Source of the DNA: Corinectria fuckeliana
Taxonomy: Eukaryota; Ascomycota; Sordariomycetes; Hypocreales; Nectriaceae
DNA: 64,000 nt
Assembly: GCA_019137255.1 (NCBI GenBank)
Contig: WPDH01000178.1
Span: forward strand, 1-64,000
Direction: 5' to 3'
Every line of letters begins with the position of its first letter. The stretch's first letter is position 1. Positions 12,901 through 25,278 of the stretch are shown here, piece after piece. Made by a program: the position numbers and the translations under genes. The notes under the pieces were generated by a model, which searched no databases, had not been told where the DNA came from, and saw only the letters and a list, made by a program, of their open reading frames with translations.

Positions 12901-15690
12901 AATAAAGTTAAAAACTTACCTACTATTAGAAACTACTAAGAATTATAGTTTGCCTAAAAAATATAAATAGCCACTTTATAAAAGCTCTTTTAAATACTAA
13001 GTTAAAAGGTAATATTATCTTAAGTAAGGTAGCTAAAATATATAAGTTAAAAATAAACCTAATAAGAGCTTTTATAACTTTCCACTCTAATAATAAAGTT
13101 TTTATACTTAGAGAGGTAAAAATACTAGTCTTTTTAGTTAATACTTATATTTTATAAAGAATATATATAGCTCTTACTAGCTTAGTATTTATCTCTTTTA
13201 TTTTAAAAATACTATTTATAAAAGTAGTAAGGCTCTTTTTTAACTATATAACTAGAGAAGAAAAGATATATATTAAGTGTTAACTTAGGTTTATAAGAAT
13301 TATAACCCTAATAGTTAAAAGTATTTACTAAGAGGTTTTATAAGAAGTTACTTATAAGACTAACTAGTAATAACTAATAAGCCTTCTTCTAAGGTTTTCT
13401 TATATAAGTTATAAGCTTTAGAAGATAATAATAATCCTAGTATAGTATAATAGCTAGACTATAATAATAAGAAAGAAATTATATAACTTATAAGTAAAAG
13501 AATTATTTAAACTTACTTAATAGCTTTAAATTAAGCTAAAAAGAAGTAAAAAAATATAATAAAAAGAAAGAAAAAGTAAAAAAAAGAAAAAAAGGTGTAA
13601 TATTAGAGTTAATATAATATATAAATAAAAGAGAGTAAAAGTCTATCTAAAAGATAATATCTCTTTAGATAGAAATATCTTAAAATATAACTTTTTATAA
13701 AAAGAGAAAAAATAAAAGAAAGTATAAAACTTTCTTAACTATAAGAGTAAGTACTTAAAGTATATTATTTTTAAGTTCTCTACTATTAAAATCTTTTTTA
13801 GCTTTTTAGCAAATAACTATAAAAAGTATTAAATTAAATTAAAAAGATTATATTAGGAGAGAAGACTAATATTCTACTATAGATTTTATTTAACTAAGAG
13901 GCTATATTAGCTTACGACTTTAATAAGTATAAGAAACTAAACCTTATAGTTACCTCTCTTTAAGTCTTACTAGTAGTTAAATACTTTACTTAGTAAGCTA
14001 GTAGTATACTAATCCTAGAAAGCTTAAAAAGAGAAGTAGTAAACCTATTAAAGACTAAGCTTAAGTATAATATCTTAAAAAGATCTTATACCTCTTATTA
14101 AAAATTTTATATACTAGTAGTAAAAAAATCAGAATATTTAATTAATTAATTTAGCTACTTAAATTATTATTATTATTATTATAGTTATTATTTTTAGCTA
14201 TATAAAGTTAGCTATTATAGTAATAAGACTATAATAAACCTATAGTACTTATAGCTAGAAAATAAATATATTAATAAATCCTAGAAAGAATATATATTAG
14301 TAATATATTTAAGACTTAAAGCTAATATAAGCCTAATAAAAAGCCTAAGATAGAAGCTACTTATAAAGGTATTAAAAAGAGAAGAAAAAAAGAAAGATAT
14401 TTTCTAAAGAAAGAGACTAAATAATAAATAATAAAGATTTATATAGCTGTTAATAGCTACTAACAGCTGTTAAGTGTTAAGTTTATACTAGCCTCTAGCT
14501 ACTAATAACTATACTACTAGCTAACTTACTAACAGCTAGTTTTACCTACTTAAAATCTACTTAAAATTCTAAGCTCTTAGCTATAACTATAAAGCAACTT
14601 AAAAATACCTAGCTAGTATAATCTTAACACTTAACTGCTTTACTCTTATAGCAGATTAGGTGCTTAAGATTTAGTTAACTATTTCTCCCTTTTTTACCTC
14701 TTTTTTTTTTCTCTTTTTTCTCTTTTTCTTTTCTTTTTTCCCTTTTCTCTTTCCCTCTCTTTAATTTTTTCCTAGCCCTCTAGGAAATAAGATAACTCTA
14801 GTCTTAGCAAAAAGACTATTTACTTATATATAGTAATAGTATAAGAGGCCTAACCTAGGTCTACTATATAAAAGATATAGGTTTTTATCTAATTTTATAG
14901 TTTTTTTTATATTTATATAGAATAAAAGTACTATTTATCTTTTAGGTTTATAAAGTATAAATAAATAAATAGCTATCTTTTCTTTTAGGTTTTTTAGTTT
15001 AGTATAATAAGCTTTAATAATAGCTAAAAAGTACTTATTAGTATAATTTAATCTTATAATCTTATTATACTAAGTTATTATTTTATTATAACTTTTAAAT
15101 TTATTAGTAAGAAATATAGTTACTATAAACTAACTACTAACTAAAGCTGCTAACTAAGAATAAAATATCTTAATAAAGTTAAAGCTTTAAGTAAGTATAA
15201 AAAGTATAATTTAGCTTAAATAGCTTTTAAATACTAAATATATTACTTTTAGATATTTTATAGTTAATAAAAATAAATTTAAGTAATAAGAGCTACTATA
15301 ATAACTTAAGCAAAATAAGATAAAAAGATAAAAGATAAGTTTAAATTATAATAAATAAAAAAGTATACCTTATTTAAAACTAGGTAAAATAATTACTTTA
15401 AGTAGTAATAACTTTAACTACTAAGCTTTATATATATTAAACTCTTACTATACTATTTAACACTATTATATTTAAAAGTAAACTTATTAGTTAGTTAGTT
15501 AATTAACCTTAAAGCCTTAAAGGTTAAAACTCTTAAGCTAGAGACTAATACTATAATCTATCTTAACTCTTTATTTTAAACCCTTTATTTTAAACTCTTT
15601 ACCTTAAACTCTCTACCTTAATCCTTTAATATTAATTCTAAAAAGGCAACACTCTTTTCTTAGCTTAATTAGCTATAGTGGTGTTTTTCA
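10000..15690. repeat. Unclassified RIP-degraded repeats
   Basis: A+T-rich, stop-filled sequence. On the plus strand at about 11,085-11,260 there is a faint resemblance to the Cys/His-rich end of a Tad-like non-LTR retrotransposon Gag, with a degraded pattern of the HxxWSxxCPxR kind. I see no terminal repeats bounding an element. An ATT microsatellite lies at 14,163-14,182. Confidence 0.4.
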
Positions 15691-17450
15691 AACTTGCCCG
15701 GTCCGCTATGACAGGCAGTTTTCGCTAAGGATAAAAGAGATCTTAGTTCGTGACGTTGCTCTCGGTGAGAATAAAGTTGCGGTAGCCTGCCCCCTAAGAG
15801 ATTAGGGTCAGCAAGAATAGGAAAGGAAGCATCGCAAGGGAAATACCTTGCTGCGGGCTGCTGGGGCTGACCATCGATCTCTCACTAAGATGCTTGCCCT
15901 TCTATAACCTGACGCCTATTGGACTCTCTGGCTTGAGAGTAATATGTAGCACCTGATGCCCTTTAGTGTTGGTTAGATATCAGGCCATCTGTTGAGTCAT
16001 GCCATGTCCAACAGAACTCACCTCGACGCCGGCTCCTGCAATTGTCCGGCTACTAGCTTCGTTGCACGTGGCGAACAACCATGTCTTATTTGCGTTGCTG
16101 GATACCCTTCTCAAGGCCTGCATCGTGTCCTTGGCTAGTGTCAGTATCTGACCGACTCGACGAACCCGGAAAAAAAGACCGATACCTTGGGAATTTGGGA
16201 ACCGATGACTCCCCCGTCCCCCTTATGTGACTTCGGGGGCCGAATGCGCCTTGTTTGTGCCGAACTTCGGCTTCAGGGCTGAACATCTCTCGCCCTATGA
16301 CATGCTGATGGACTGGACGGGAACAGAGAGCTCCGGAGTGCCGTCCCTGCGATACGATTCTTCCACGGTATCGAGAGATATCAGACGCCGCGGCAGAGGT
16401 GGACCAGGTAGCCACCAACGCGGGGGCTTGCTGCGGTCTATTGCTGGCTAATAACAAGAGTGGCGGGGATGCTTGATCAGATAACCAGCCAACTGGCTAT
16501 CAGCTTGGGGTGTCAGCAGGAAATCTTTTAATTATACGTGTTAGTCTACATACCCCGCGCCCGATGAGGCTAGCCCTCGATGCTCAAAGTCTTGAGTCGC
16601 ACGCCAGTGAGCTGTTGGACCGTCCACCAGCTCGTTTCATAGTGCATCGATCCTGTATCAATCTCATACAAGATCCCAATTTTGTAAACTGTAGGTTAGC
16701 ACTGATGAGTCTCAACACACGGCGATTCTGACTGCACGTACTGATAGCGGGAGCCTCCATCTTTAGCTCCGGGACCGGACGCTGGTTGTCCTTTGAGGTG
16801 ACAGAAGAGAATCCCGAGGCAAGGCTCTGGTACATGACCATGATGTCCTCCATGTGCTCGTCCACAGCGTTCCCGCGATGCAACTCGGTCCAAAGGCCGT
16901 AGACGCATTATCGGATGAGCAGGATTGCAATCTTGTCTTCGTCTCCATTGAGACTTTCGGAGAAGACGTCGCTCTGGGGGTAGACCTGCTCGAATGGTGT
17001 GCTCGAGCTCGGCCTTGTTGTCTAGCCTGTGGTGGAAATGGTTGGTCTTGGAAGCGAGGTTCGAGAACAAGACGTAGGGTAGCATCGCTATCAGGAAGAT
17101 GGAAGCAGAGCCCTCCACCGTGACGTCCAGCTTGGACGGTAGGGAGCTTCGGGAGACTTCGGATCAGGCCCCTACCGCCCTCGAAGGTGGTGTCGTCGAG
17201 GGAGAGAATCTGGGGCGGGCTCGAAGGGGACATTGCTCGTCAGATACGGCGAGTAGAATGGCGCCAGCCAACAGAATTGAGCGGTGGACGAGACGGCGGG
17301 CGAGACGATGGTAGGTGGAAGGCATGCGCTTCAGTACAGAGAAATCCTGACGAAGTTTGTGCAGATTCCACGGATTACAAAGGTAAGCTGATGGTGACTT
17401 GTAGAGTCTGTGGCCTACCAGCTGTGGGCTAGTTGTTAATCTTTGGGTCA
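15691..17450. other. Intergenic; no supported gene
   Basis: Normal base composition returns here. Short overlapping frames exist on both strands, mainly at 16,700-17,340 on the minus strand, but none matches a family I recognise and none stays open long enough to call a gene. Confidence 0.5.
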
Positions 17451-17454
17451 TTTT

Positions 17455-18275
17455 CGCGTGGCTACTAGGCAGATAGGGAAGCAGGTAGTCCTTCACAAAG
17501 GCGACTTATTGGATCCACACGGCCTTGCCAAGATGCTCGGGGAGGTTCGGCCAAGCGAGATATACCACCTAGCAGCGCAATCGCACGTCAGCCAGTCGTC
17601 CAAGCCGCCGGACTACACAATGCAGGTGAACGCCATGGGAACCCTGAACCTGCTGCAAGCCATTACAGCTTGCCGATTAGAAAAGCTCCCTTGAATGTAT
17701 AACGTGAGATTTCTCCTCAGCTTCAAAGTTGGTGAAGCAGTGTAGGCATGGTTCTAACTGTCTTAGAATACCTAGGCGGCGACGTGGGAGCCGTTTGGCG
17801 GAACATCCGACTCGGCTTGTATGCGAAACGAGGAGTCGCCTTTCTCACCCAAGTCGCCTTACGCCATCTCCAAACTAGCTACATACTGGCTTGTGCGGAA
17901 GCACCGAGACTCGAAGGGACTGTGGGCCGACAATGGCATTATCTTCAACCATGAGTCGGCTAGACGAGGTCTGGTGACACCGAGTTTCTCAAACAAGCCC
18001 GTGTCAAAAGACAAGCATGACTGACTGGTTTTGTACAGGAAGCGGCTTTGTCACCATGTGAATTGCTCGAGGCGTAGCAACCTACGTAGTCACCGCTAGA
18101 GAAAGGCCCCAGACACTTGCGGGAGTGAGCAAGGAGAAGAACTGGGGCCACGCCAGAGACTATTCAGGGCATGTGACTGATGCTGCAGCAGGATGAGCCA
18201 CACGAAATCGTCTCTCGCAACAAGCAGACAACACACAGTCTAAGAGTCCGTCGAGACGGCGTTCCAGCATAATAA
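17455..18275 (+). pseudogene. GDP-mannose 4,6-dehydratase remnant
   Basis: Three segments in different frames match consecutive parts of GDP-mannose 4,6-dehydratase, an extended SDR that makes GDP-4-keto-6-deoxymannose. At 17,470-17,690 there is a GDLLDP segment followed by IYHLAAQSHV and the GTLNLLQAI helix. At about 17,820-17,985, after a frameshift, come the catalytic YxxxK (SPYAISKL) and the FNHES.RRG substrate loop. At about 18,138-18,275 come NWGHARDY and, after another shift, LMLQQDEPHEIV and ESVETAFQH, with a TAA inside the last piece. The N-terminal GxxGxxG nucleotide-binding region is absent. With two frameshifts, a stop and a missing start this is a dead copy. The homology is clear; the exact ends are not. 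Confidence 0.72.
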
Positions 18276-18690
18276 GATTCATATGTGGATTGTGGATCCC
18301 TCCGATGTTGCATCAGATAGACGTATACTGATGTTAACCGACAGCTGGCTTCCTGGGCCCGCCAAGATGTTAACGTCGATACCGAGGAGAGCGCTCGTGC
18401 AGATTAACCTAGAGGGAAGTCCTAGATATGATTGGTGATAGCACATTCGCGAGAAAGACGGTAGAGTGGCAACTAGTCACTTCCTTCCAGATAGGTTTAT
18501 TTCTCCGCGGAGGACATATAATATATCTTAATACTAATCGAATTGTAGTTCCAAGAGCCTCGTGGCGGAGATGATAGACTCGGAATTGACGAGGTTCAAG
18601 ACAAGGGATATTTCTACACTAGGAGCGGGTCTAATTACCACTACCGTAAAAAGCCACACCCTTTGCCATCCATTGCCTTTCTGTTCTTCA
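18276..18690. other. Intergenic, 0.4 kb
   Basis: Sequence between the dehydratase remnant and the 3' end of the NB-ARC/TPR gene. No motif or open frame is supported. Confidence 0.5.
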
Positions 18691-18693
18691 TTT

Positions 18694-21679
18694 TCAGCAA
18701 GCAAAGACCAATATACTCCTGACAATGGTCCACTCGTGCAGCAGAGTTGTCCCCGCATCTCTCCAGCAGCATTTCCTGCCCCATCGCAGCCTTGTGGTCT
18801 CGCCGGTAGAGAGAGGAATGTATGTCTTGAAATCAAATGACGCCGGTTGCATGTCCATGATTTGTTCAACACGGACCTTGCCGACGCCGGGGATGACCAA
18901 GGGCGATAGCTGCTTTACGGTCGGTTGCTTGACGACTGCCAAGAACGGCTCGATGTCTGACGGGTCACTCTGCAGCTGCCTGGAAACGCAGACCAGAAGG
19001 CAGATACTGAGGAAATAGTTTGCGCTGGCCGTGTGTCCCGCCTCCATGGCCGTCTCCACAGAAGCCCGGAAGTGATCTTGTGCTGTCATCAGTGAAGCCT
19101 CGTCTGCAGAGGATGCGAACATGATGCCTAGTATCGTATCGGATGCCGAAACCAAGGCGTGGGTGGTCCCAATGGAGGCTTTGAGCATTTCTTGCGTCGC
19201 CTTCGCCATGGCCATTGGCAGTCTTGAAGTCACCCGCGGCAAATTTGGTTCGGGCGATGTTGAGTTCAACCGTCAGGGTGCTGTAATGGCTTGCTCCCAC
19301 TTGGTTGGCGTATATCTCACGGGCTTGCGTAAAGAAGGCCATGGCGTCGTCAGCTCCGAGAACCCAGCTTAATCTCCCTAGGTTGTTGAGTACCATGGCG
19401 TAGTGCGGATGCCCCTTCCCGAGCAGCTGTCCAAACGAGTCGCGGCACCTGATGAGGATATCCCAAGCTTCCTGGTATCGGCCCTGTGCATGGAGGACTT
19501 CCGCATAGTCATTCGCGGCCATGAGGGTGTAAGGATCGTGCCATCCCAAAAGGCCTTCGAACTTGCTGTAGGCGTCTCTGGACTTTTCCCTCGCAATCTC
19601 GAGATGGCCCATTTCCCTCTCCACGGCGCCCCAAGAGTCGATGAATCGAAATACCACCGGATGCTGCATCATTTCTCCGGAAAGCTGGCTCATGGTCTTC
19701 TCGAATGCGTTTTTCGCCTTTTCGAGATGGCCCATCGCTTGCCACACCTCACCCATTCCGTAAAGGTCGGCAATGGTCTCGAAGCTGTCGGAGCCGAAAA
19801 GGTTTCCGGCTGTCTCGAGACACGTGCTCATCATCATCTCGGCTTGGTCAAAGTGGCCCTGTTGTCTTAATAGACCTGCCACGTTGCCACGGAGCCGAAG
19901 CGTGAGGTGGTGATCGATGCCCATGACCTTGATGAAGGCAGTCAAAGCCCGATTGTAGATGGCTTGCGCTTCCTCGTACCTTCCATCGTGGTCCAGAGTG
20001 GCTGCATAATTGCTCAACGTCTTGAGCGTTCCTTGGTTCTCGGGACAGTGCCCACGACCCGTGTGAGAGGTTACAGAGCGCGCAGAGAGCGAGGATGCAG
20101 GCGTATTGCTTTGTTTCGAAATTCAGTGACTGAGCCTGCCGGATCAAGTCCACTGCCTCGGGGAGGCAGGTATCAACCCATGCTCGTTCCTCGGCTGTGC
20201 CGTCTCTGACAGGAATCAGGTGATAGACGGTATTTATCCCGGCCGCGATCCATTTCTCGACGTCTTCAGGCGGTATCGTGGCATGTGCCGTCTTCTTGGT
20301 AAGGTCATGCATCCACAACAGCCTTTGCTCTGGGATTCGCCGTACCAAATCGAGGTCACATAGCTTTGCGACAGCGCGTTCGCGTCGGGCCTGGTCACTG
20401 AAGATATCGGAAAGTTGGTCACTCTGGTGCTTGGGAGTCTTCTCGTGGACGGGCACGTTGGTCTCGTCGGATCCCTCTGGAGTACCGCCAAAGCCGCCCG
20501 CAAGATTTTCAAGAGCTCCTGATCTCATGTTCTTATTTGCGGGGGTTGGAGAAGCCTCCTCGACTGGAAAGCCTGCGGTCCATTCGGCACGGTTCCATTC
20601 GTCAAACAGTGGGATTGATTCTGGCTCAAGCAGCGAGTAAAACTTCAAGACGGTCATTGCGTCAGGGTGCGACTTTTCAAGTGACTCAAAGATGAGCCTG
20701 AAATGGGTGCCGATGGAAAAGCGACGCGTCGTGTCCCTGGCGTTGTTGTTGTCGTTGTCGTTGTCAATGCCCGGATCTGTCTCGGAACCTTCGTTCCACC
20801 CGAGCACCTATAGCAAAACAGCCTCGTCAGTTTTCTCGTCAGTTCAGTTGGCAGAATAATACATTATACCTGCTCTGGCATTTCTTGGTACCTGACGAGA
20901 TATGTGTCTGGGTCAATCCCATTCACCTTGATGTACGAGGCAGCTTGCTCAATAGCGTGAGGCATAAGTCCCATGGCCTTGACAACCTGGGTTCCCACTT
21001 CATGATTCGGCTGGTCTGAGTTGACGTCTGCGGCAGCGATAAACATGTTGACAGCATCATCCAGGTCCAATTCTTGAAGTGCAAGGCAGAACTTGGATGA
21101 GCCCGTTATCTTCTCCACGGCGCCCCGAATCTGCGAGGTTAGGATGACATGCCCCTGACTTTCAGTGTTAAGAAGTTGTAGTACCAGCTGGATCGACTCG
21201 TAGCCGACATTGTCGATCAACAGCAGCCAGTTGGTGGATTGGTAAAGCCAATTATGCAAATCTTGGATCTTGACGCTGGCGTCTTCCTCGTGGCGTTGCG
21301 GCAGGTCTAGCATCTCCAAGACATCCTGGATTGAGGCGAGGAACTTGATTTTAGAGGATGCGACAAGGAAGAGATGCGACGTGTAGCAATTTCCGTGTGT
21401 GGCTTCGAACTTGAGCATCTACAAACCAGTCAGTACTCATACACCCGAGGTCTCACTATCAGTATGGGTGGGTTGATTTACTAGTTGAGTCTTTCCAACA
21501 CCCGTCATGCCGTGGATTCCTGCCACACTTCCCGTAAACCTTTCCTTCTCGGGACCTAGGACAGATGCCAGCCAGTAAAGCTGGGTTTCTCTCCCGACGA
21601 AGTGGGGGGACAGCAAAGCAGGAACCATGTGGTACGGCATCCTTGCGATCGAGGATGGGGAGCTCCGTGGAGGACTCAT
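18694..21679 (-). pseudogene. NB-ARC/TPR (NLR-like STAND) gene, two frameshifts
   Basis: Exon 1 (21,482-21,679 or longer) encodes a linker and the P-loop GMTGVGKTQL. An intron at 21,419-21,481 leads to exon 2 (20,870-21,418) with the Walker B-like WLLLIDNV and the rest of the NB-ARC ATPase. The next intron is 20,808-20,869. The following frame carries a winged-helix-like region and then kinesin-light-chain-type TPRs. The frame breaks near 20,055 and again near 19,215, where one extra base converts a KTAMAMAK-type reading into another frame; homologous TPR sequence continues to 18,694. Fungal proteins of this architecture act in non-self recognition and programmed cell death. No N-terminal effector domain is visible; a short upstream exon may begin near 21,809. 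Either this is a pseudogene or the assembly has two indel errors. Confidence 0.75.
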
Positions 21680-21809
21680 GTTCGCTGACAGGAGAATATC
21701 AATGAGAGTGTCGATTTTGTCCTTGATTTGTTACCGGTCAACACGTTGTTTCTCGAAGGGGCTACCGTTCTGCGTGGCTTGTCGGATCGTTGTTTCTGTT
21801 TGTGGGCAT

Positions 21810-22950
21810 GAGGAGTCAGAGGGAAGGCCGAGAATTTATAGAGACAGTTGGGGGATGACTAGATGTCAGGAAAGGCTGGGCAGGTACGTACGCGGTTGGT
21901 CTGATGACGGTATAGTCCGTACTACGTAGGCAGTTACTCACTGATGTTTGACTTGGCTACCTTTCGAGCGAGTATGCAGAAGGTAAGTAGAAGTGGAAGG
22001 TGGTCATTTGAAGTGTCAAGGAACGAGCAATATTCCTCGCAGACGGGAAGAACCCATTCAGGGTCTTAAGACCTTGGCCATCCATACCTCCCAGTGTGAC
22101 GGACTCTGCAGCTCTTGTGCATCTTTGTATTGACCCAAACAGTTAATGAGCTGCTTTGACCGCCATTCATTACGTCCAACGTAACCGAGACGCTGAGTAA
22201 TACTGGGGTTCTCCTGCCTGGTACCTACCTGTATGGACTACGGAATAAGAGGTCAAGCTTTCTAAGATTCCATGTTCTTAGCTCCTCAAGGTCACTGATC
22301 CAAGGACAAGTCCTCACATGTCCAAAAACGGGACGGAACCTGGGTTTACATACGAGCTCATTACGGTAAGTCTTAGGCTATTCCCGTTGCCACACCTCGA
22401 CGAATATGCAGCTGACCACTCCAAATGTGACGCTCAACTCTAGATTGCGGAGACTGGACCTCCATCTTCCCGATGATGTTGAGGAAGTGAAGAAGAGTAG
22501 CTAGAGAATGGTGGGGTAATTCTCATCTTCCGAACCCATTCTAGTGATAAACTCGTGCTCCCAGACTGACCATGATGGAAAGACTGTGGCAAGCGCTCGC
22601 TGGCCCTCAGCACGACCGCTGACTTACCCTTCTAGACTACCGCTGTCTTCACCAAGATGACCTCGTCGCAGGAAATGTCGTGTTTCCACACTACTGCGAC
22701 TATCACAATCTGATGGTGATAATAAGGATGAGAAAGCTCTTGATTAACTAGGTAAAGGTGCGACAAATTCTGGATCTAAATGCATCAATTTGGGCTTTAG
22801 GAAATCCGTGATGGGAGAAAATAATTCCGCTGCCTTCGTCATCCATGGGGCTAGGATCACGATCGTCATAAGAGCAGGCCACCTGTGGGTCACGGTACAG
22901 TTGTCAGATCGAATATGTACGAAGCTCTAATGCTGTGATAATGATGATCT
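21810..22950. other. Intergenic, 1.1 kb
   Basis: No open frame, repeat or RNA gene is recognised here. Confidence 0.5.
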
Positions 22951-22956
22951 AATGCG

Positions 22957-23205
22957 GTGACGATGATCCCGAAATGCGACAGCGACGAATGCTATGAAGT
23001 CCGACACAATCCATCCCATCGCTGGTTCTACAAGCAGTCTATCAGTAGCGATAGGGCACTCATGTTCACGCTGTATGACAGCGCAATGGATGAGATTCTA
23101 CGTGAGTTGATTGCCTGCTTGTGTTCCCTCGGGAAAATGCTTTCCTTGCGCCAACATTGCTTGCAAGTCACTCTGGGGTATTGGCATGTTGATACTGATA
23201 TTTGA
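22957..23205 (+). pseudogene. CmcJ/AsaB-like hydroxylase fragment
   Basis: An isolated 82-codon frame whose middle (NPSHRWFYKQ...ALMFTLYDSA) resembles the conserved core of the fungal hydroxylase/desaturase family related to cephamycin CmcJ and AsaB, in which an NPxHxWYY segment is followed by DExLLxKCYDS. The upstream two-thirds of the family domain and the C-terminal part are missing, and no neighbouring exon restores them. I read it as a gene remnant. The match rests on about 35 residues, so it is tentative. Confidence 0.45.
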
Positions 23206-24281
23206 CCTATAACTCTTCATACCTCTTCGAACAAGTTGGAGACACTGCTACCACCTACCTGCTCGCTGAACCTCGATGGAACTGGACCAACACTCGCTAG
23301 AACCTTGATCAATTAGGTTTGTCTTGCCCGAAACGCGAAATACGTATGTTATCAATCTTGTTCCTGGGCTTCTCGAATTTTACTTTATGAACACTACCTG
23401 CGTAGGATTTGTCCGGCTATACAGGTACGCTTGCGTGACTATTGAAGCATGAGGTACAAAGTACCTAGACTCATGGATAAACAAAGGCCAGGCCTTATCA
23501 CGACTGCAATTCTACGAACTGGGCCTCCAAGGCTCTCAATAGTGTGGCTATCATCTTCCAAAACTGTATTGCAGTCCCCTTTACAAAGGGTACGAGCCTA
23601 TGCATTCATGACACTCGCCTTGTTGTGTTCTGCCACATGAAGTAGATTCCCAGTCACTGTATCCCTCATTTGACCCGGAATGATAATTAATAGATGTCGT
23701 CATAGATTTCCAGGCAGGTAACACGACGGCGCCACTCCTGAGCCGCACCGGTCCATAGCTGCCTTCAACGCTGTAGCTGTTCTCTCGGGGTCTTGGATAA
23801 ATTACAGGTCTCGATGTCTGCTGTAAGTAGCGGTCTGGGTCATATACGCAACGGACAGGGACATGAACCCGGGGAGTTCCGGGATGCTACTGAATCGCGC
23901 TTTCGATGGTTCCCGCTCGCCACGCCATCACTAGATCGATGGCATCAAGCAGATTACCATTTTAGACTCATATCTCAGCGTCATGCGTTCCCCGCAGCGG
24001 GGCTGAGTGAATTGGAGATAGCCGAGTTTTAGTCCCCGCCGGGCAATAAATGGAACGAATAAAGGGGAAAAAAGCAAAAGTCAATGACATCTACAGTCGA
24101 TCGATGATGACATGACTCTGAGGACTCTCCCCTAAGAATTGGCTGGAGATTCGTGTATAAGGACAGATCGATTATTCCTCCTAAACATTGTTATCATTTC
24201 ATATCATCTTCAGCTGATTCACATCAACCAAGCAACTTTTGAACAATTCTTTCAAGCCCACGCATCCATCAAATCATCACC
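23206..24281. other. Intergenic, 1.1 kb
   Basis: No supported gene. The stretch just before 24,282 is CT- and A-rich (ATCATC, CAACC) and probably holds the promoter and 5' leader of the next gene. Confidence 0.5.
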
Positions 24282-24583
24282 ATGTCTGATTACAAGCCCA
24301 CTGGTGCGCATTATTGCACTTGCATTACGAGATGTTTTTACTTATGAACATGGCAGACCACGACGGCCTCCGCAAGGACGGCAAGCCCGACGGCCGCGTT
24401 GGTACTGGAGAGTTCGCTCACGGCAAGGTTGACCCTGTTGCGGCAGGCCATGAGGGTGGAAAGACGTCCGATTCCGGTGTTGGAAGCGCCGACACCAGCG
24501 GTGATGGGGGTGACTATAAGCCCACCGAGCACGACGGACTGAGGAAGGATGGAAAGCCCGATGGCCGTGTCAAGGATAACTAG
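24282..24583 (+). CDS. Small hydrophilic DGLRKDGKPDGRV-repeat protein
   Basis: Two exons, 24,282-24,303 and 24,357-24,583, joined across a 53-bp GT-AG intron, give 82 residues starting MSDYKPT. The protein has a direct internal repeat: DYKPT(D/E)HDGLRKDGKPDGRV occurs at residues 3-22 and again near the C-terminus, linked by a Gly-, Asp- and Ser-rich segment containing a GKVDPVAAGHEGGK stretch. There is no signal peptide or membrane segment; it is strongly hydrophilic and probably disordered. Small proteins of this kind are common in filamentous ascomycetes and recall stress- or conidiation-associated KGG/Con-10-like proteins, but I know of no assigned biochemical role. The start and the intron are supported because splicing makes the first repeat copy match the second. 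The frame is intact, unlike those of its neighbours. Confidence 0.72.
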
Positions 24584-25278
24584 ACTTAGCTAGGCGTTAT
24601 ACTGAATTAGCCATCTTCATGGCGTTATTCCGCTACTTCTCTGCTGATCTGGTCTTCACCACCCTTTCCTGTCAGAACGAATTATCATATAGACAGACTC
24701 TCGGGGCAACCTCAATGCCGAGTCCGTCCACGAAGCACCCGAAATCCACACACACGAAGCGCGGTCGGAGGCCATGGTAGCATTGCGTCGACGGTGTGGA
24801 GCTTTACCCCGCATCTGACCTTGTTTTAAGCTTATTATTAGGGCAAGATTTCCAGTCCAGGGTTCTACGGGCTGAGAAGCAGAGTCTGGACGAGGACTTT
24901 CCTTGTCTCAATTCTGACAATGTCCCTGGGCGCTACGGAAGCTTGTCCTGCCGAGTAGCCCCTCTCAGCGTTCGTCCGGCTGTTGACAGAGCTTCCCAAT
25001 CAGCAACATGAAGAAACTAGGACTCGGGCTGAAGACTTCGCCCGGGTGTCACTGATTGCTTCGTTCAAGTGGGCAGGCAAGTTGTAACTTTGGAGTTTGA
25101 ATCACCTCTCTAGATTATAAACATCACTGCCTAACTGCGATACAGCGTTCTCCCTCACAAGCATTTTCCAACTCATACAACTATCCACGCGTTATAGCTA
25201 TCCACAATTCAATTTTCTTTTTTTCTTTGCTTGGGTCCAACTCAACATTCAACAACGGCCATCTTTAGCTCTGACAAG
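24584..25278. other. Intergenic, 0.7 kb
   Basis: No supported coding region. The last 60 bases before 25,279 are CT-rich, like a fungal promoter. Confidence 0.5.

Larger units (their letters stand above)
1..15690. repeat. RIP-degraded A+T-rich repeat block
   Basis: This stretch is very A+T-rich. CpA, TpG and CpG are scarce and TpA is abundant, as expected after repeat-induced point mutation. No open reading frame of useful length survives. The right edge is sharp, near 15,690, where normal base composition returns. Within it I can identify one full LTR retrotransposon (2,237-9,983). The flanks at 1-2,236 and 10,000-15,690 look like further mutated transposons, but I cannot classify them securely. 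No cellular gene is visible. Confidence 0.9.

Noticed and set aside
16086..16457. 123-codon minus-strand frame with a plus-strand partner
   Set aside because: No recognisable domain; opposite-strand overlap in G+C-richer sequence explains both.
16584..17496. Overlapping minus-strand frames, one starting with a signal-peptide-like segment near 17,334
   Set aside because: Segments look mildly protein-like, but the frame changes repeatedly, no intron set joins them and no family is recognised.
24139..24432. 97-codon frame overlapping the small repeat protein
   Set aside because: It runs through the leader and intron in another frame; the spliced 82-residue model explains the internal repeat.
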